DNA from: Gautieria morchelliformis
Lineage: Eukaryota; Basidiomycota; Agaricomycetes; Gomphales; Gomphaceae
Direction of reading: 5' to 3'
Length of the DNA stretch: 64,000 nt
Assembly (NCBI GenBank): GCA_015179125.1
Contig: WHVA01000049.1
Span: forward strand, 186,001-250,000
The notes under the pieces were generated by a model. That model was given only the letters and a program-made list of their open reading frames with translations, made no database searches and had not been told where the DNA came from. Shown here piece by piece: positions 20,696 to 30,679 of this stretch; positions within the stretch are counted from its first letter, which is position 1; each line of letters opens with the position of its first letter. The position numbers and the translations under genes were made by a program.

Positions 20696-21735
20696 CCACA
20701 CCCCCGATCGACAGCAACGCAATCACGCTGACAATACCGATCAACAGAGACATTTCCTATAAAAAGGGGGACAAGACAGGCCTGAAACTCACAGTACCAC
20801 TCACCCCTATGTCTGGCAACGACACTCTGCAACCCGCTCCCCTGGCCACTCAGCAGTTGTGGCACAATGTGTCTACGCTCCACGAGTATGCTGGAGGACC
20901 TGACCCTGGACCTGCGCCCTCAGGCTACGAGGCCTGGTTGGAGGCACAATCATTCTACGCTGCCAATAGGCACCCCCGCGAAAACCACGACAACGCCATA
21001 TCTGAAATATCAGACGTATTCAGTCACTTTGACTCAATCTTGCAATACACAGCGACTGACCAGGTTCCCGCGGTACAACAACCAGGCCCACCACTGTCCA
21101 CGGCTGGAACACACGCCTACCCTCCCAGGTACTATGGCACTCCAGCGCAACAGGCTCCACCATGAAACACTGCAACACATGGTTACCCCCCCTATCAGCG
21201 TACACATACTAGTCACTCTGATTACTACACACCTTACCATGTCCCCGCTCGAGTAAGGCCAGAAATCCCTGAGGAGAGCTTCATGGAGCGCTACACCTCC
21301 TTTGGCCTCTTCCAGCAGATCAACGACAGGGCAATGGCGAACTACAACTCCGCCTTCGACCACAGGCAAAGATCGTTCCACGGAGGACGTCGAGGGAGGG
21401 GAAGGGGGAGGGGTTCCACCAACAGTCAGCAGTCGGACAGGGACCGTGTCCCCAGGCGTAACGACGGCCAACACCCAGGAGGGACTCATGTGCCCAGACA
21501 GCACCCTAGGAACAATGTGGCTGGCCCTAGCCAACCAGTACCCACCGCACAGACTGCTGCACCCCCACCGACAGCAAACGTGCCCGAGCCTGGTACATTA
21601 CCTGATGATCTGTGCTCGACGCTATCAGCAGCTGACAAAAGAGTGTTTGAAGCTGTGGTCCAGCAAATCATCAACAGCATGGCCAGATTGGCCACTGGAA
21701 CCGAAGAGGATGAAATGCTGGACACTACCGTCTAG
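20696..21735 (+). pseudogene. Unusual C-terminal extension frame of the outer gypsy pol, with an RG-rich tract
   Basis: With the small LTR element (17815-20695) and one CCACA removed, the frame at 17761-17814 (SDIEQILDLPEQEST) runs into PPIDSNAITLTIPINRD at 20701 without interruption. It continues to 21735 with one in-frame TGA (21163-21165). The product is Pro/Gln/Thr-rich, contains GGRRGRGRGRG (about 21388-21420) and ends acidic (TGTEEDEMLDTTV). Ty3/gypsy pol normally ends at integrase or chromodomain, so this stretch of about 345 codons is an added domain of unknown role. The RG tract suggests RNA binding (inference). An alternative start is ATG 20810. Confidence 0.55.
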
Positions 21736-21812
21736 ATACCATGGTTAGTACTCACTTTCTTTGCTTAATTCAGGAATAAGGTGTTCACTACCTTGTAGCA
21801 AAGGAGGGTGAG

Positions 21813-22052
21813 TGTAAGGACCCGGGATAGCTTACTAACACCAAGCCCTTACAGACTCCGACCAGCTAAAGATAGAACTAGAAAAACATATATAAGATCA
21901 GAACAAATTACCTGTAAATAATTTTTCGAGACTCTTAGTACTCACCTATCGAAGGTTGACTCAGACTGGTTATATCAAGTGTTACACCCCTTAAGAACTC
22001 GGTTTCCACAGTCTGTCGCAATACTTTGAGCTCCGACACACACTTCCTTACA
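21813..22052 (+). repeat. 3' LTR of the outer gypsy element
   Basis: TGTAAGGACCCGGGATAG...CTTCCTTACA, 240 bp, without the GC-rich insert seen in the 5' copy. It is followed by GTGTA, the same 5-mer that precedes the 5' LTR. Confidence 0.88.
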
Positions 22053-22516
22053 GTGTAGGTACCGCGACAGCGTTGCCTCACAGGGGTGACCCCAGATGGC
22101 AAGGTTCAGTACTTTCTGCCTGTTTAGTAGGGCTGCCCACTGTCCGTATTACGGCTATGGCCGTATAATGTACGGCAAGTTGAGTGATACGGCAGACCGT
22201 ATACCGTCCGTATGATCAACACCTCACCCCCTCTGACAGTACGGTACAGGTATGGTACTGTCCATATTACAGTTGACGGCAATATTATATGGTCAAGCTA
22301 TTGGAGGGTCAGTTAGTGACCGATCCATGTAGATATGACATTGCATGGCATTAGTATGTTGAGCCTATGCGACCTACACAGGTAGCTACGCTTTATGTCA
22401 GCCTATGCAGACTATTTAGGCAGCGCCCATCAGGCGATGTCTTTTTGGGCTCGGCTAACAGGTTTTTGGTGTTTACCGAGGCATGCCATATACATACCGT
22501 ACATGGCCGTATTTGT

Positions 22517-22778
22517 ATGGATTGGACAAAGCTCGCCGTTGTCCAGGGTCTATGACATGAGTCATGTGACTCCGGCCACTCGTTCCCATTGTCCACACTT
22601 CGACCATGGTCCACTTGCAACAAAGCTCTCATTGTCCCTCCTTCCCCTATGTCCATTGTCCACATTTCCTCTTAGTATAAATACCTTAGCTCCTCTCTCC
22701 CCCCTCTTTCCTCGCGTCCTTCTCACACCCTTCTCACTCGATAGCCATCAAGGCTTTGAGCTCTCTCTGTTTTTCGCA
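22517..22778 (+). repeat. Ngaro split repeat A1
   Basis: Homologous to 28048-28367. It contains a probable promoter (tagtataaatacc, about 22673-22686) followed by a pyrimidine-rich leader. The A2 copy (tagtataaataccc, about 28203) is longer by about 57 bp because a ccttctcacacccttcg...ctcgatag segment is duplicated. Confidence 0.85.
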
Positions 22779-22859
22779 GGTTCGTGTGACACTGTGGCAC
22801 TCCATAGCAGCACCACTTACCACCGGGCTGTTCCATCTTTCCACCTGCATTCCTCACCA

Positions 22860-23560
22860 ATGGTGGCTCCTACCGATGGGACCGCGCCTTCCAGCTCCCA
22901 TACCAGGGATAAGCAACCCGCACGCACCCCTCCGGATAGTGCACCCGACCCCGGGGCCACACCTATTCCCCCTGTTTCAACACCATCCACCGATCAACAC
23001 ATCACGTCACTCGAAGCGCAGCTCTCGTCACTTCTTGCCACAATGCAGCATGCACAACAAGCTGTCCTTCACGTGAGTCAACAGCAGCAAATACAACCGC
23101 AGCAGCCACAGCCGACCCAGCTCCCACTGCAGCCTGTGCCACAGCCACCCTCTCAACAACTCCGCCCACAGCCTGCCCCCCCAAACAGTGTGTTTGTCCT
23201 GCCGATCTCCCTCAATCCGGCTTCAGGTATGTCCCTTGACCGATCTTTCCCTCATGTTGACCCTGCGCTGCGGCTGGCTATCGCGAAGCACGAGTTTCGC
23301 CCTGGACACCCGTACAAGCTCAATGCCATGGTCAAGGAGAAACCGACAGCAAAGACCTTCGAAATCTCAGACGATGGCGCATTTACACAATGTGAGAGAG
23401 ACGCCTCCCCCAAGGATCACCCATCCTTCCATGCACTTATTGACCCCCTCATCGTCTACTTCAAGATTTTACAGTATTTTATTATCTCATCCGGCAACGT
23501 TGCTGCGTCCCTCCAGGTCAATCTCGGCTGCTCTGAGTATCTGCATATCAGACATCTATT
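22860..23560 (+). pseudogene. Ngaro ORF1 (gag-like), N-terminal part
   Basis: From ATG 22860 (MVAPTDGTAPSSS) comes a Pro/Ser-rich head, a heptad-like stretch (ITSLEAQLSSLLATMQHAQQ), a Gln/Pro repeat (about residues 75-110) and a globular part (HVDPALRLAIAKHEFRPGH, ALIDPLIVYFKILQYFIISS). Similarity to a Gag-type domain ends around 23550, where a passenger gene has been inserted. The open frame runs on to 23909 only by chance pyrimidine-rich sequence. Confidence 0.6.
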
Positions 23561-23986
23561 AAGCATACGACACGTATCACTTTGTCCTTCTTTGGCCATG
23601 TTTGTCATGGTGTCCCGTAGCCCTTCCTGCCTCATTCTTTCCCTTCTTCTTTTGCTTCTTTCTCCTTCCCCCCCCCTGGACGTCATGCAGGGTAGCATCC
23701 TCTGGGTGGCTTTGCCAGGCTCGCACGTACCGTCCAGTTTGGAAACGGCTAAAGCGGATTTCAACTCTCCCTGCGCCCTCGTCCCAGCATGCGTCCTCTT
23801 TCCTTTTTTTGCCTTTGATCCCCTTTTCTCCTGTCGGTCCATGCCATCGTCCTGGCTTGCGCTCTCCTTCCTTTCTTTCATTGCCCTCCTATTCTCCTCC
23901 TGTCTCTAATTTGCCTTGACGTCATATTCGCTGCATACTTCAACTTATAAGCCCCTGCCTCTCCTCTTTTGCTTTCTCTCTTTCAA

Positions 23987-24720
23987 ATGTCCACCGTTAC
24001 CTTGGCCGCTAATGTTTGTCTTCGAGGCGGTTGTTGTCAGATGACGACCCCCACTTACTATTGTTTTTATGACACCGTTGTCCAGGGGGTGGTTGACAGC
24101 ACAGTGCCTCTCCAGATGAGGCTTTACAGTCCCCCCAGGGAGACCCTCCTTCCCGATGACACCGTCATCGGCATTGTGGGGCACATTTTCGCCCCTCCTT
24201 CTGGTACCATTCTCTTGGATGTCTTTTCTCTGGCAGCCTACCTGGGCGATCCTACGTCTGAGCAGTATGAGGACGTGATCCCCAATGACACCTCCGTCGC
24301 TGTTTGGGCTGTGGGCGCGGTGCTCAATAATGCCAAATATGTGTCCGATTCGCAGACGCGTACCTTCAATCTTACTGTTGCCGACTACGTTTGTGATGGC
24401 ACTAAGTCTTTCGTGTTGGAGTGCATTGTGCTTCCCTGCTTTCTTACACTAGCCTGACCTTGTCTTTCTTAGCTGTCTCTATGACGGTAACTCTGTTTGG
24501 TGGAGTCGTACGCCTACTCCGAATGTCAACACTGCCATTTACATGTATGGTACCCTCCGGGGCGTCAATGCGCAGGGGAATTTGACTATTGCCGTTGACA
24601 ACATCGCGTTGAACGTCGGACCTGTGACCATTGGTCCTTCCACTCCTGGTCATGGCAGGAATCCGCCTCCTGGGAGGGAAGGCTCTGTACGTCGACGCGG
24701 TAGAAAGTTTGCGGTTGCTG
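23987..24720 (+). CDS. Passenger gene of unknown function inside the Ngaro gag (3' end unclear)
   Basis: ATG 23987 follows a TATA-like tataagcc (23946) by about 40 bp. Exon 1 (23987-24420) and exon 2 (from 24473) are joined by a 52-nt intron (gtgcat...cttag); the splice restores KSFVLDCLYDGNSVWW. The product is rich in Val, Thr and aromatic residues with alternating hydrophobic positions, suggesting a small beta-barrel such as an OB fold (inference from pattern only), and ends with a basic RRRGRKF. No stop is met: exon 2 runs in frame into the downstream gag (SHYEWSVVLQYHF). Its own promoter and intron argue for a captured or inserted gene, not part of Ngaro. I do not recognise a named family with certainty. 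Confidence 0.5.
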
Positions 24721-24734
24721 TGTCTAAAGATGAC

Positions 24735-25102
24735 GTTGACGGCAACAACTCCCAGGAGAGTCGTCGTTCACACTATGAATGGTCGGTGGTACTCCAATAC
24801 CACTTTATGTTCCACAACCACCATCTAGCCGAAATGCACGATGGAGACTACTCCAGCTGGAGGATTATGGACTCGGAGCTAGCTTCTCTCTACCTCTATG
24901 GCAGCCCGAATCCAATTCAAACAAATCCACCTCGTACTCGAACTCGTCAGTCTCCTCTAATGCAAAGCAGACCTGCTTCGCTTTCCAAACTGGGAAGTGC
25001 GCTTCACCCTGCGCCCACGACCACACCCACAAATGCAAAGTTTGCAACAGTCCTGACCACGGACGCTCAGCCTGCACCGAGAAATCAAAGCCAGCCGCAT
25101 AG
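24735..25102 (+). pseudogene. Ngaro ORF1, C-terminal part with zinc finger
   Basis: The gag resumes with SHYEWSVVLQYHFMFHNHHL and GDYSSWRIMDSELASLYLYG. After a frameshift near 24880-24910 comes a Cys/His cluster CFAFQTGKC...CAHDHTHKCKVC...HGRSAC (about 24972-25080), the kind of zinc finger found at the end of Ngaro ORF1. It stops at TAG 25100-25102, and the RT frame follows in the same phase. Confidence 0.6.
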
Positions 25103-26983
25103 GACACCGGCAGGGCGAGCGAGCTCCTGCTATTTCCATCCACCCCTCGTCCTTTCCCACAGGACCTCCCTGACCAGTCTTATCCCCATCCTGACAATAA
25201 TCCATCCTACTGCCGCACTTCCCTCGACTTCTCAGTCCTCCCCGACACATTGCCACACCCTGAGCTCTTCCCTCCTGGTCCTCCCCCCCCCCCTCGTCCT
25301 AACACTGACCCACGTTGTAATTCCATCCCCTCATCTTTGGCAGACCTTCCCCGCGTGCAGTCCCATTTAGTGAGGAAGGCCTGGCAATGCTACCTTAGAG
25401 ATTACCCTGACCAACACTTTGTTAATTCCTTATTGCACATAATAGACTTCGGTGCAGACATCGGCTTTACTGGAACACATCTTGCACAATCCTGCCGTAA
25501 TCTCAAAAGTGCTAACGACTTTCCTGAATTCATTTCACATGCTGTGTCAGATCTTCTCTCCAGTAACCATGCCCTCGGCGCATTCACTGCTCCACCTTAC
25601 TCAAACTTCCGTAGTTCCCCGCTTGGCTCTGTTACACGTCCCCGTAAACCTCTGAAGTGTAGGCTCATTAATCACCTTTCCTGGCCCCACGGATCATCCG
25701 TGAATGATGGTATCCCCGATAGTGAGGGGCACATCCACTATGAAGCTTTCGACCAGGCAGTTGCTGCAGTTGCCTTCTCCGGCTGCGGCACATTATTAGC
25801 CAAGCTCAACCTCAAGGAAGTGTTTCATCACATCCCTGTGCATCCCGCTGACTGGCCACACCTTGGCTTTGTTTGGCAAGGATCCTTTTACCATGCCATT
25901 GTCCTCATTTTTGGCATAAAATCAGCTCCCTACATCTTTAATTTGTTTGCCGAAGCGCTGCATTGGATCATCCAAAGGCACATTCCTGCCCAACTTGAGC
26001 ATTACCTTGATGATTTCTTGCCGATCTTCCATCCCTCTACACCCTTGTCTATTGCGAATAAAGCGGTGGACTGGATTGAAGCCCTAGGAACGAGCCTCGG
26101 TCTCTCATTTCAGCATGAGAAGACCCTTTGCCCTTCTACCCAGACCAAATATCTTGGCCTGGAGCTCGACACAGTAGCCGTGGAAGCCCGTCTTCCAGCT
26201 GATAAACTGTTATACCTGCCAGATCTGCTGCAGCTGTGGACCGATCGGCGCCATTGCTCCCTTCGTGACCTGCAGCAACTGATCGGCTTTCTCCAATTCT
26301 GTTCCCAGGTAATTCCCCATTCACGGGCTTTCCTGAGTCGCTTGATCAGCTTCTCTATGACTTTCCGTTCCCAATACTCAGTCCAGCATATCCCAGCCTA
26401 CGCCCTGGTGGAGATACGATGGTGGCGCACTTATGCTTCGGCCTGGAACAGCATATGCATCATCATGCCATCCTATCAGACCCTTCACGTCTTCACAGAC
26501 GCAAGCAGCCATAAGGGGATTGGCGGGATCTTCGAGGGGGAGTGGTTCTCGGGCAGGGTTCCCAGGTGATTTAGGAACCGCGACATACAATTCAAAGAAA
26601 TATACACTGTCTTACAGGCAATCCTGTGGTGGGGTCACCACTGGAAGCACTGTCATGTGCTGTTTCACGTTGATAACCAGGTTGACGTACATGCACTCGA
26701 AAATGACACAAATTGCTCCCTACACGTCATGTCGATCCTCCGCTTGATAGTCATGCTAGCAGCGCAGCTAGAAGTTTCTTATTCCTCTTCTTGGCTCTCC
26801 TCATCTGAGAACATGCTTGCTGACTGTGCTTCTCGTTACATGTACGCCCGCTTATTTGAACTTGCCCCATCCCTCAATCGACAGCCCACCTCGCCCCACC
26901 CCCCGACCACTGGTATCAAACATATACTCACATGTCAAGACTTGCCGCGTTCTGGCTCTGGCATGGGCTCCCTCAAGCACTAG
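25103..26983 (+). pseudogene. Ngaro reverse transcriptase and RNase H
   Basis: RT motifs: RKPLKCRLINHLSWPHG, LLAKLNLKEVFHHIPVHP (palm motif A with N-L-K where D-L-K is usual), GIKSAPYIFNLFAEAL, LEHYLDDFLPIF (YLDD, about 26000-26035) and TKYLGLELDT. RNase H: VFTDASSHKGIGG, FKEIYTVLQAILWWG, HVDNQVDVHAL and LADCASRY. A TGA at 26567-26569 separates RT and RNase H in one frame. The Asp-to-Asn change in motif A would abolish polymerase activity. The strand and the order relative to the recombinase match Ngaro. Confidence 0.75.
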
Positions 26984-27960
26984 GACATCCTACCGCACGG
27001 GCCGTAAATCCTTCTTCGAATTTATCCTTCACAACCCACACCTTCACCACACCTCAGCCTCCATACTGCCCACCTCCAGTATTGCGCTACTCGAATGGGT
27101 TGCCTTCCTCGGGTCCCACTCCCTCCAGCCAAAGACCATTAAATCCTACATCACCCACCTTCGTTCCGCGCACATCGACAATGATCTCCCTTTCGAGGCC
27201 TGTGAGTCACCGCTGCTCCAGTGCATGGTCCGCGGAATTAAAAGGTACATGGGTGAGAAGGACAGAAAGCCCAAGCTCCCAATCACCTTCGAGATCCTCC
27301 GTTCCCTTGTGTCTCTCTACCCGGCCCCCACCAGTGCTTGCACCCTTAACTACACTGCCGCCATCCGCCTTGCCATTCCTGCCTTCTTACAATGTGGCAA
27401 ATTCACAGTTCGCACCACAAAGTCTCTCGACCCTGCAGCACACCTCACTCGCGGCTCAGTCCGATTTGAGCCCTCATTCGCCGCCCCTAACCACATTCTC
27501 CATTCCCTCCTCAAAGACAGACCCTTTCAGAAAGGACGTATCCCTCTTTATTTCCACGGCGCTGGGGGCCTCGACATGCCCAGTTACAAGCCTCAAACAG
27601 CTCTATATGCTTGACCCCCAGCCTCCAGAATCTCCCCTATTCGTCGGTGACGACGGCCTTCCTCTCCTCCATGGCGACCTTATCAGGAGGATCCACGAAG
27701 ACCTGTCTTCCTTAGGACTCAACCCATCGGAATACGCAGGTCAAAGCTTCAGGCAAGGCGGCAGCTCCTCTGCCGCAGCAGCAGGATTCCACGACTTCGA
27801 ACTTCAGCAACTCGGTCGATGGTGTAGTGATGCGTACAAGCTGTATATAGAGCCAAATCACCTCCGTCTCCTTTCCCCCTCGGTGTGCCTCCATTGGGCC
27901 ATTCCCAATGCTCAGCCTCACGAGCCTCTGTCTCTTCACTTCGCTCCTCAGTTGGCTTGA
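26925..27960 (+). pseudogene. Ngaro tyrosine recombinase
   Basis: The N-terminal SAM-like part (TSYRTGRKSFFEFILHN, LQPKTIKSYITHLRSAH) is in one frame to about 27560. The catalytic part is in another (LNPSEYAGQSFRQGGSSSAA, LGRWCSDAYKLYIE). The nucleophile Tyr (DAYKLYI) and the GRW box are intact. The first catalytic Arg position reads FLQCGKFT (Gln) and the H-x-x-R box reads Q-S-F-R, so two active-site residues are replaced. The enzyme would integrate circular element DNA; this copy is inactive. Confidence 0.75.
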
Positions 27961-28522
27961 GCATGGCCTGGTTCCTGGTCGCGCAGAGAGTGCTGGCATC
28001 GCAATACATTCTGTTGCTTGCCCAATGTCACAACTGAGTGAACATAGATGGATTGGACAAAGCTCGCCATTGTCCAGGGTCTATGACATGAGTCATGTGA
28101 CTCCGGCCACTCGTTCCCATTGTCCACGCTTCGACCATGGTCCACTCACAACAAAGCTCTCATTGTCCCTCCTTCCCCTACGTCCATTGTCCACATTTCC
28201 TCTTAGTATAAATACCCTAGCTCCTCTCTCCCCCTTCTTTCCTCGTGTCCTTCTCACACCCTTCGCGCTCGATAGGTAGTTTCACTTATTTCTTAGCATG
28301 CGCATCCTTCTCACACCCTTCGTGCTCGATAGCCATCAAGGCTTCGAGCTCTCTCTGTTTTTCGCACCCGCCCTAACCACCTCCCAATTTTGTTGACTCC
28401 TTGTTTTGTATCTATGCTTGCGCCGGCTTGAGCACGGCCTGGTTCCCAGTCGTGCAGAGAGCACTGGCATCGCAATACATTCTGTTGCTTGCCCAATGTC
28501 ACAACCGAGTGAGCATAGATGG
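27954..28522 (+). repeat. Ngaro composite terminal repeat B1-A2-B2
   Basis: B1 (27954-28048) and B2 (28425-28519) are about 95-bp near-identical copies starting ggcttgagca(t/c)ggcctgg. A2 lies between them with a short unique spacer (28368-28424). B1 overlaps the end of the recombinase frame (stop 27958-27960). Confidence 0.85.
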
Positions 28523-28578
28523 CATCATACGGCGTCAAACCGTACCATATACCGTACCGTCGGCAGCACACACAGGAG

Positions 28579-28962
28579 CACTAGGTGCAAGTCACTGTTT
28601 GTTTACCATAACCTATGGCAACCAATAGTGAAAAAAGAGGAAATCTTGTAATAATTTGAAACTATGGCAAATGGTGAAGAATACTTTCTTTTTGTTTACA
28701 ATTTAAAACATCAAGAAAATCTGAATAAAGGCAAATAATTATTTCTTGCATCTTATGCAGTGAATAGGATTTATTTTGTCACAATTCATTTCTTATAAAT
28801 GTTCATCTGTGTTTATTCAGATTTTCTTGATGTTTTAAATTGTAAACAAAAAGAAAGTATTCTTCACCATTTGCCATAGTTTCAAATTATTACAAGATTC
28901 CCTCTTTTTTCACTATTTGTTGCCATAGGTTATGGTAAACAAACAGTGACTTGCACCTAGTG
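28579..28962. mobile_element. CACTA-type foldback element with nearly perfect arms
   Basis: Arms of 151 bp (28579-28729 and 28812-28962) pair with only two mismatches around an 82-bp spacer. The terminus is CACTAGGTGCAAGTCACTG and the flanks are GAG on both sides (28576-28578, 28963-28965). CACTA ends plus a 3-bp duplication identify the superfamily. No coding sequence is present. The near-identity of the arms points to recent activity or to arm conversion. It lies in the core of the hAT remnant. Confidence 0.85.
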
Positions 28963-29743
28963 GAGTTATACATGATTCATAATGGTTGGCGCCGTGCGGT
29001 GCTGAATGGTGGTAATCGCCGGTGAACAGCGCTGGCCACCAGCATGCAGCAGTGCTGACTCATGCTGTCCATGGCCGACCTGTATCTCACAGCCTCAAAC
29101 ACCGACGCAGGGTAGACACCCACCATGTGTCCTGCGGTGAGTGCTGCTTGTCACTCATATACAGCGTGAATCGGCGCCAAGGCCTTGAAGAAAACAGGTT
29201 GAGGTTGATAGGCTTGTCCACAATCTGTCAACAAGGCTGTCGACCCATAAGCCATGGGCTTGGGTGATTCTCCATGCGCGCGCGAGGATGGGGCACGTGA
29301 CACGGGACCCACGTCGTGATTCTACTCTCAGTGTAATCGACGCTATACAGCTGTTAATAAATATGTTTATTAGGCAACAGATAACGGAATGAAAAACAGC
29401 AGCGTCTTCCATATCTCAGCATAAAAAGGTGGAGATCATATCAAACGGGTCTATTTCTGGTTGCAGGACAACAGCATGTGGTGAAGTATACTGTAGACCA
29501 TGTACAGTAGGCACCAATGCTTATAACTAATCGGAAGCCCACACTGTACACGCAAAGAAGTGCACATTCCCCCCGCGTGCGGCCCGGCTCGGAAGTGATG
29601 GTCGAGGCTGTGGCCTATGTGGACAGGGAGCATTGTTGAGTGGTGGATCGCCGGGTGGAACGCGAGTGGATGGCGAGCGACAATGACCGGGATACGGTGT
29701 CGAGCGCGAGGGGGCGGCGGGGTACAGGGAGGGAGGCCAAGGG

Positions 29744-30679
29744 TAGTGATGGGCACGGCCCGGCCCAGGCCGCGGCTTAGCCCGAGCCGAGCCGCCAAAA
29801 ACCCGAGCCAGGCCAGGCCCAAGCCGTTGGTGCGCCGGGCTTCCGGGCCTGGCTCAGGTTTTGACAAGCCCGAGCCGAGCCCGGAAGCCGCGGCCTCATA
29901 GGCGCCCGAACCATAGGATCTTCGGTGGCCAGAAAGGATACTTCTACTTACGGTAAGCTGGCTTAGAACTGCCAGTTTAGGATTTTAGTCATGGAATGTC
30001 ATCTATTGTAGTTATTGTGGCCTTACATAAAGGATCTCTTTTTCCGCCGCCGCCGCCGCCCGGCTCTTCACCTTTTCCTTCCGCCCACCATCGCCCCTAC
30101 CAGGGCCTCGAGAGCCCCGCCCCATCTCCAGCCCCTCCTTCTCCTTCACACCTGGACCCACCGAGCCCTTCTCGCTGCCTCCTGCACCCCCGCGCGGCCG
30201 CGCCGCCCACCCCTGGCCCTGCAGCGCAGGGTTGAATACCGCGCGTGGCTTATGGCACGGCTGACGCACGTCACGTGGCATGTGCAGGTACACGCGAGGA
30301 GCGCGAGAGCAGCCTTGCTCCTCAGTGTGCGTGTGCGGGTGTGTGCGGGTGTGTGTGCGGGTGGGCATGGGTGGGCGTGTGCGCGCACATGCAGCTGCGT
30401 ACGTGCGTATGGGGGCTGCGGGTGCATGGGGTGGGCCGGCTGGTGTAGGGGAGGCGGCCGCGACCGCTGCGGGCGGTGGCGATGTGGGTGCGCATGTTGG
30501 TACAGGTGCGATACATATCTACTAGTTCCCCACCAACAGGCCGCGGCCCAAGCCGGGCTTAGCCCGAGCCGAGCCAGGCCGGCTGTTAAGGGCCTGGCTC
30601 AGGATTTGGCAAGCCCGAGCCCGAGCAAGCCGGGCCCAAGCCCGGGCTTTGGGGCCGAGCCGGGCCGTGCCCATCACTA
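29744..30679. mobile_element. Non-autonomous hAT element
   Basis: Perfect terminal inverted repeats TAGTGATGGGCACGGCCCGG are flanked by the 8-bp duplication GCCAAGGG (29736-29743 and 30680-30687). The subterminal regions are GC-rich, with many gagccgggcc/cccgagccgagcc motifs. The interior contains an unrelated GC-rich stretch with a (gcc)n run (about 30040-30062) and a GT-rich tract (gtgtgcgggtgtgtgtgcgg, about 30325-30365). No transposase. 936 bp. Confidence 0.9.

Larger units (their letters stand above)
2129..22052 (+). mobile_element. Outer Ty3/gypsy LTR retrotransposon carrying several nested insertions
   Basis: Two related LTRs (2129-2417 and 21813-22052), both TGTAAGG...CCTTACA, are flanked outside by the same 5-mer GTGTA (2124-2128 and 22053-22057). 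The two LTRs are therefore ends of one insertion. Removing the insertions identified here (LINE with inner elements, solo LTR, Copia, small LTR element) leaves about 6.9 kb, a normal Ty3/gypsy size. Order inside: gag (2521-3268, 7646-8130, 8615-9976), protease (about 15.5-16.1 kb), reverse transcriptase (16206-16740), integrase (16745-17776) and a C-terminal extension frame (17761-17814 joined to 20696-21735). A purine-rich tract (aaaggagggtgag) precedes the 3' LTR. The coding regions are broken by stops, frameshifts and a deletion, so it is dead. Confidence 0.85.
22517..28522 (+). mobile_element. Ngaro-type (DIRS order) tyrosine-recombinase retrotransposon
   Basis: Split direct repeats in the order A1 (22517-22778), interior, B1 (27954-28048), A2 (28048-28367), B2 (28425-28522) are the diagnostic Ngaro arrangement. 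The 4-mer ATGG sits at all three junctions: 22517-22520 (host/A1), 28048-28051 (B1/A2) and 28519-28522 (B2/host).

The interior has a gag-like frame with a zinc finger, RT plus RNase H, and a tyrosine recombinase. No integrase, protease or target duplication is seen, as expected for circle-mediated integration. The frames are broken by one TGA, at least three shifts and an inserted passenger gene. Confidence 0.85.

Noticed and set aside
2129-22052. The two outer LTRs as independent solo LTRs
   Set aside because: The identical 5-mer GTGTA lies only outside the pair; neither LTR has a matching 5-mer on its inner side, and gag-pol parts lie in order between them.
22395-23909. 504-codon frame taken as one Ngaro protein
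   Set aside because: Only about 22860-23560 looks like gag. The first part is the A1 repeat and the last third is pyrimidine-rich non-coding sequence in front of the passenger gene.
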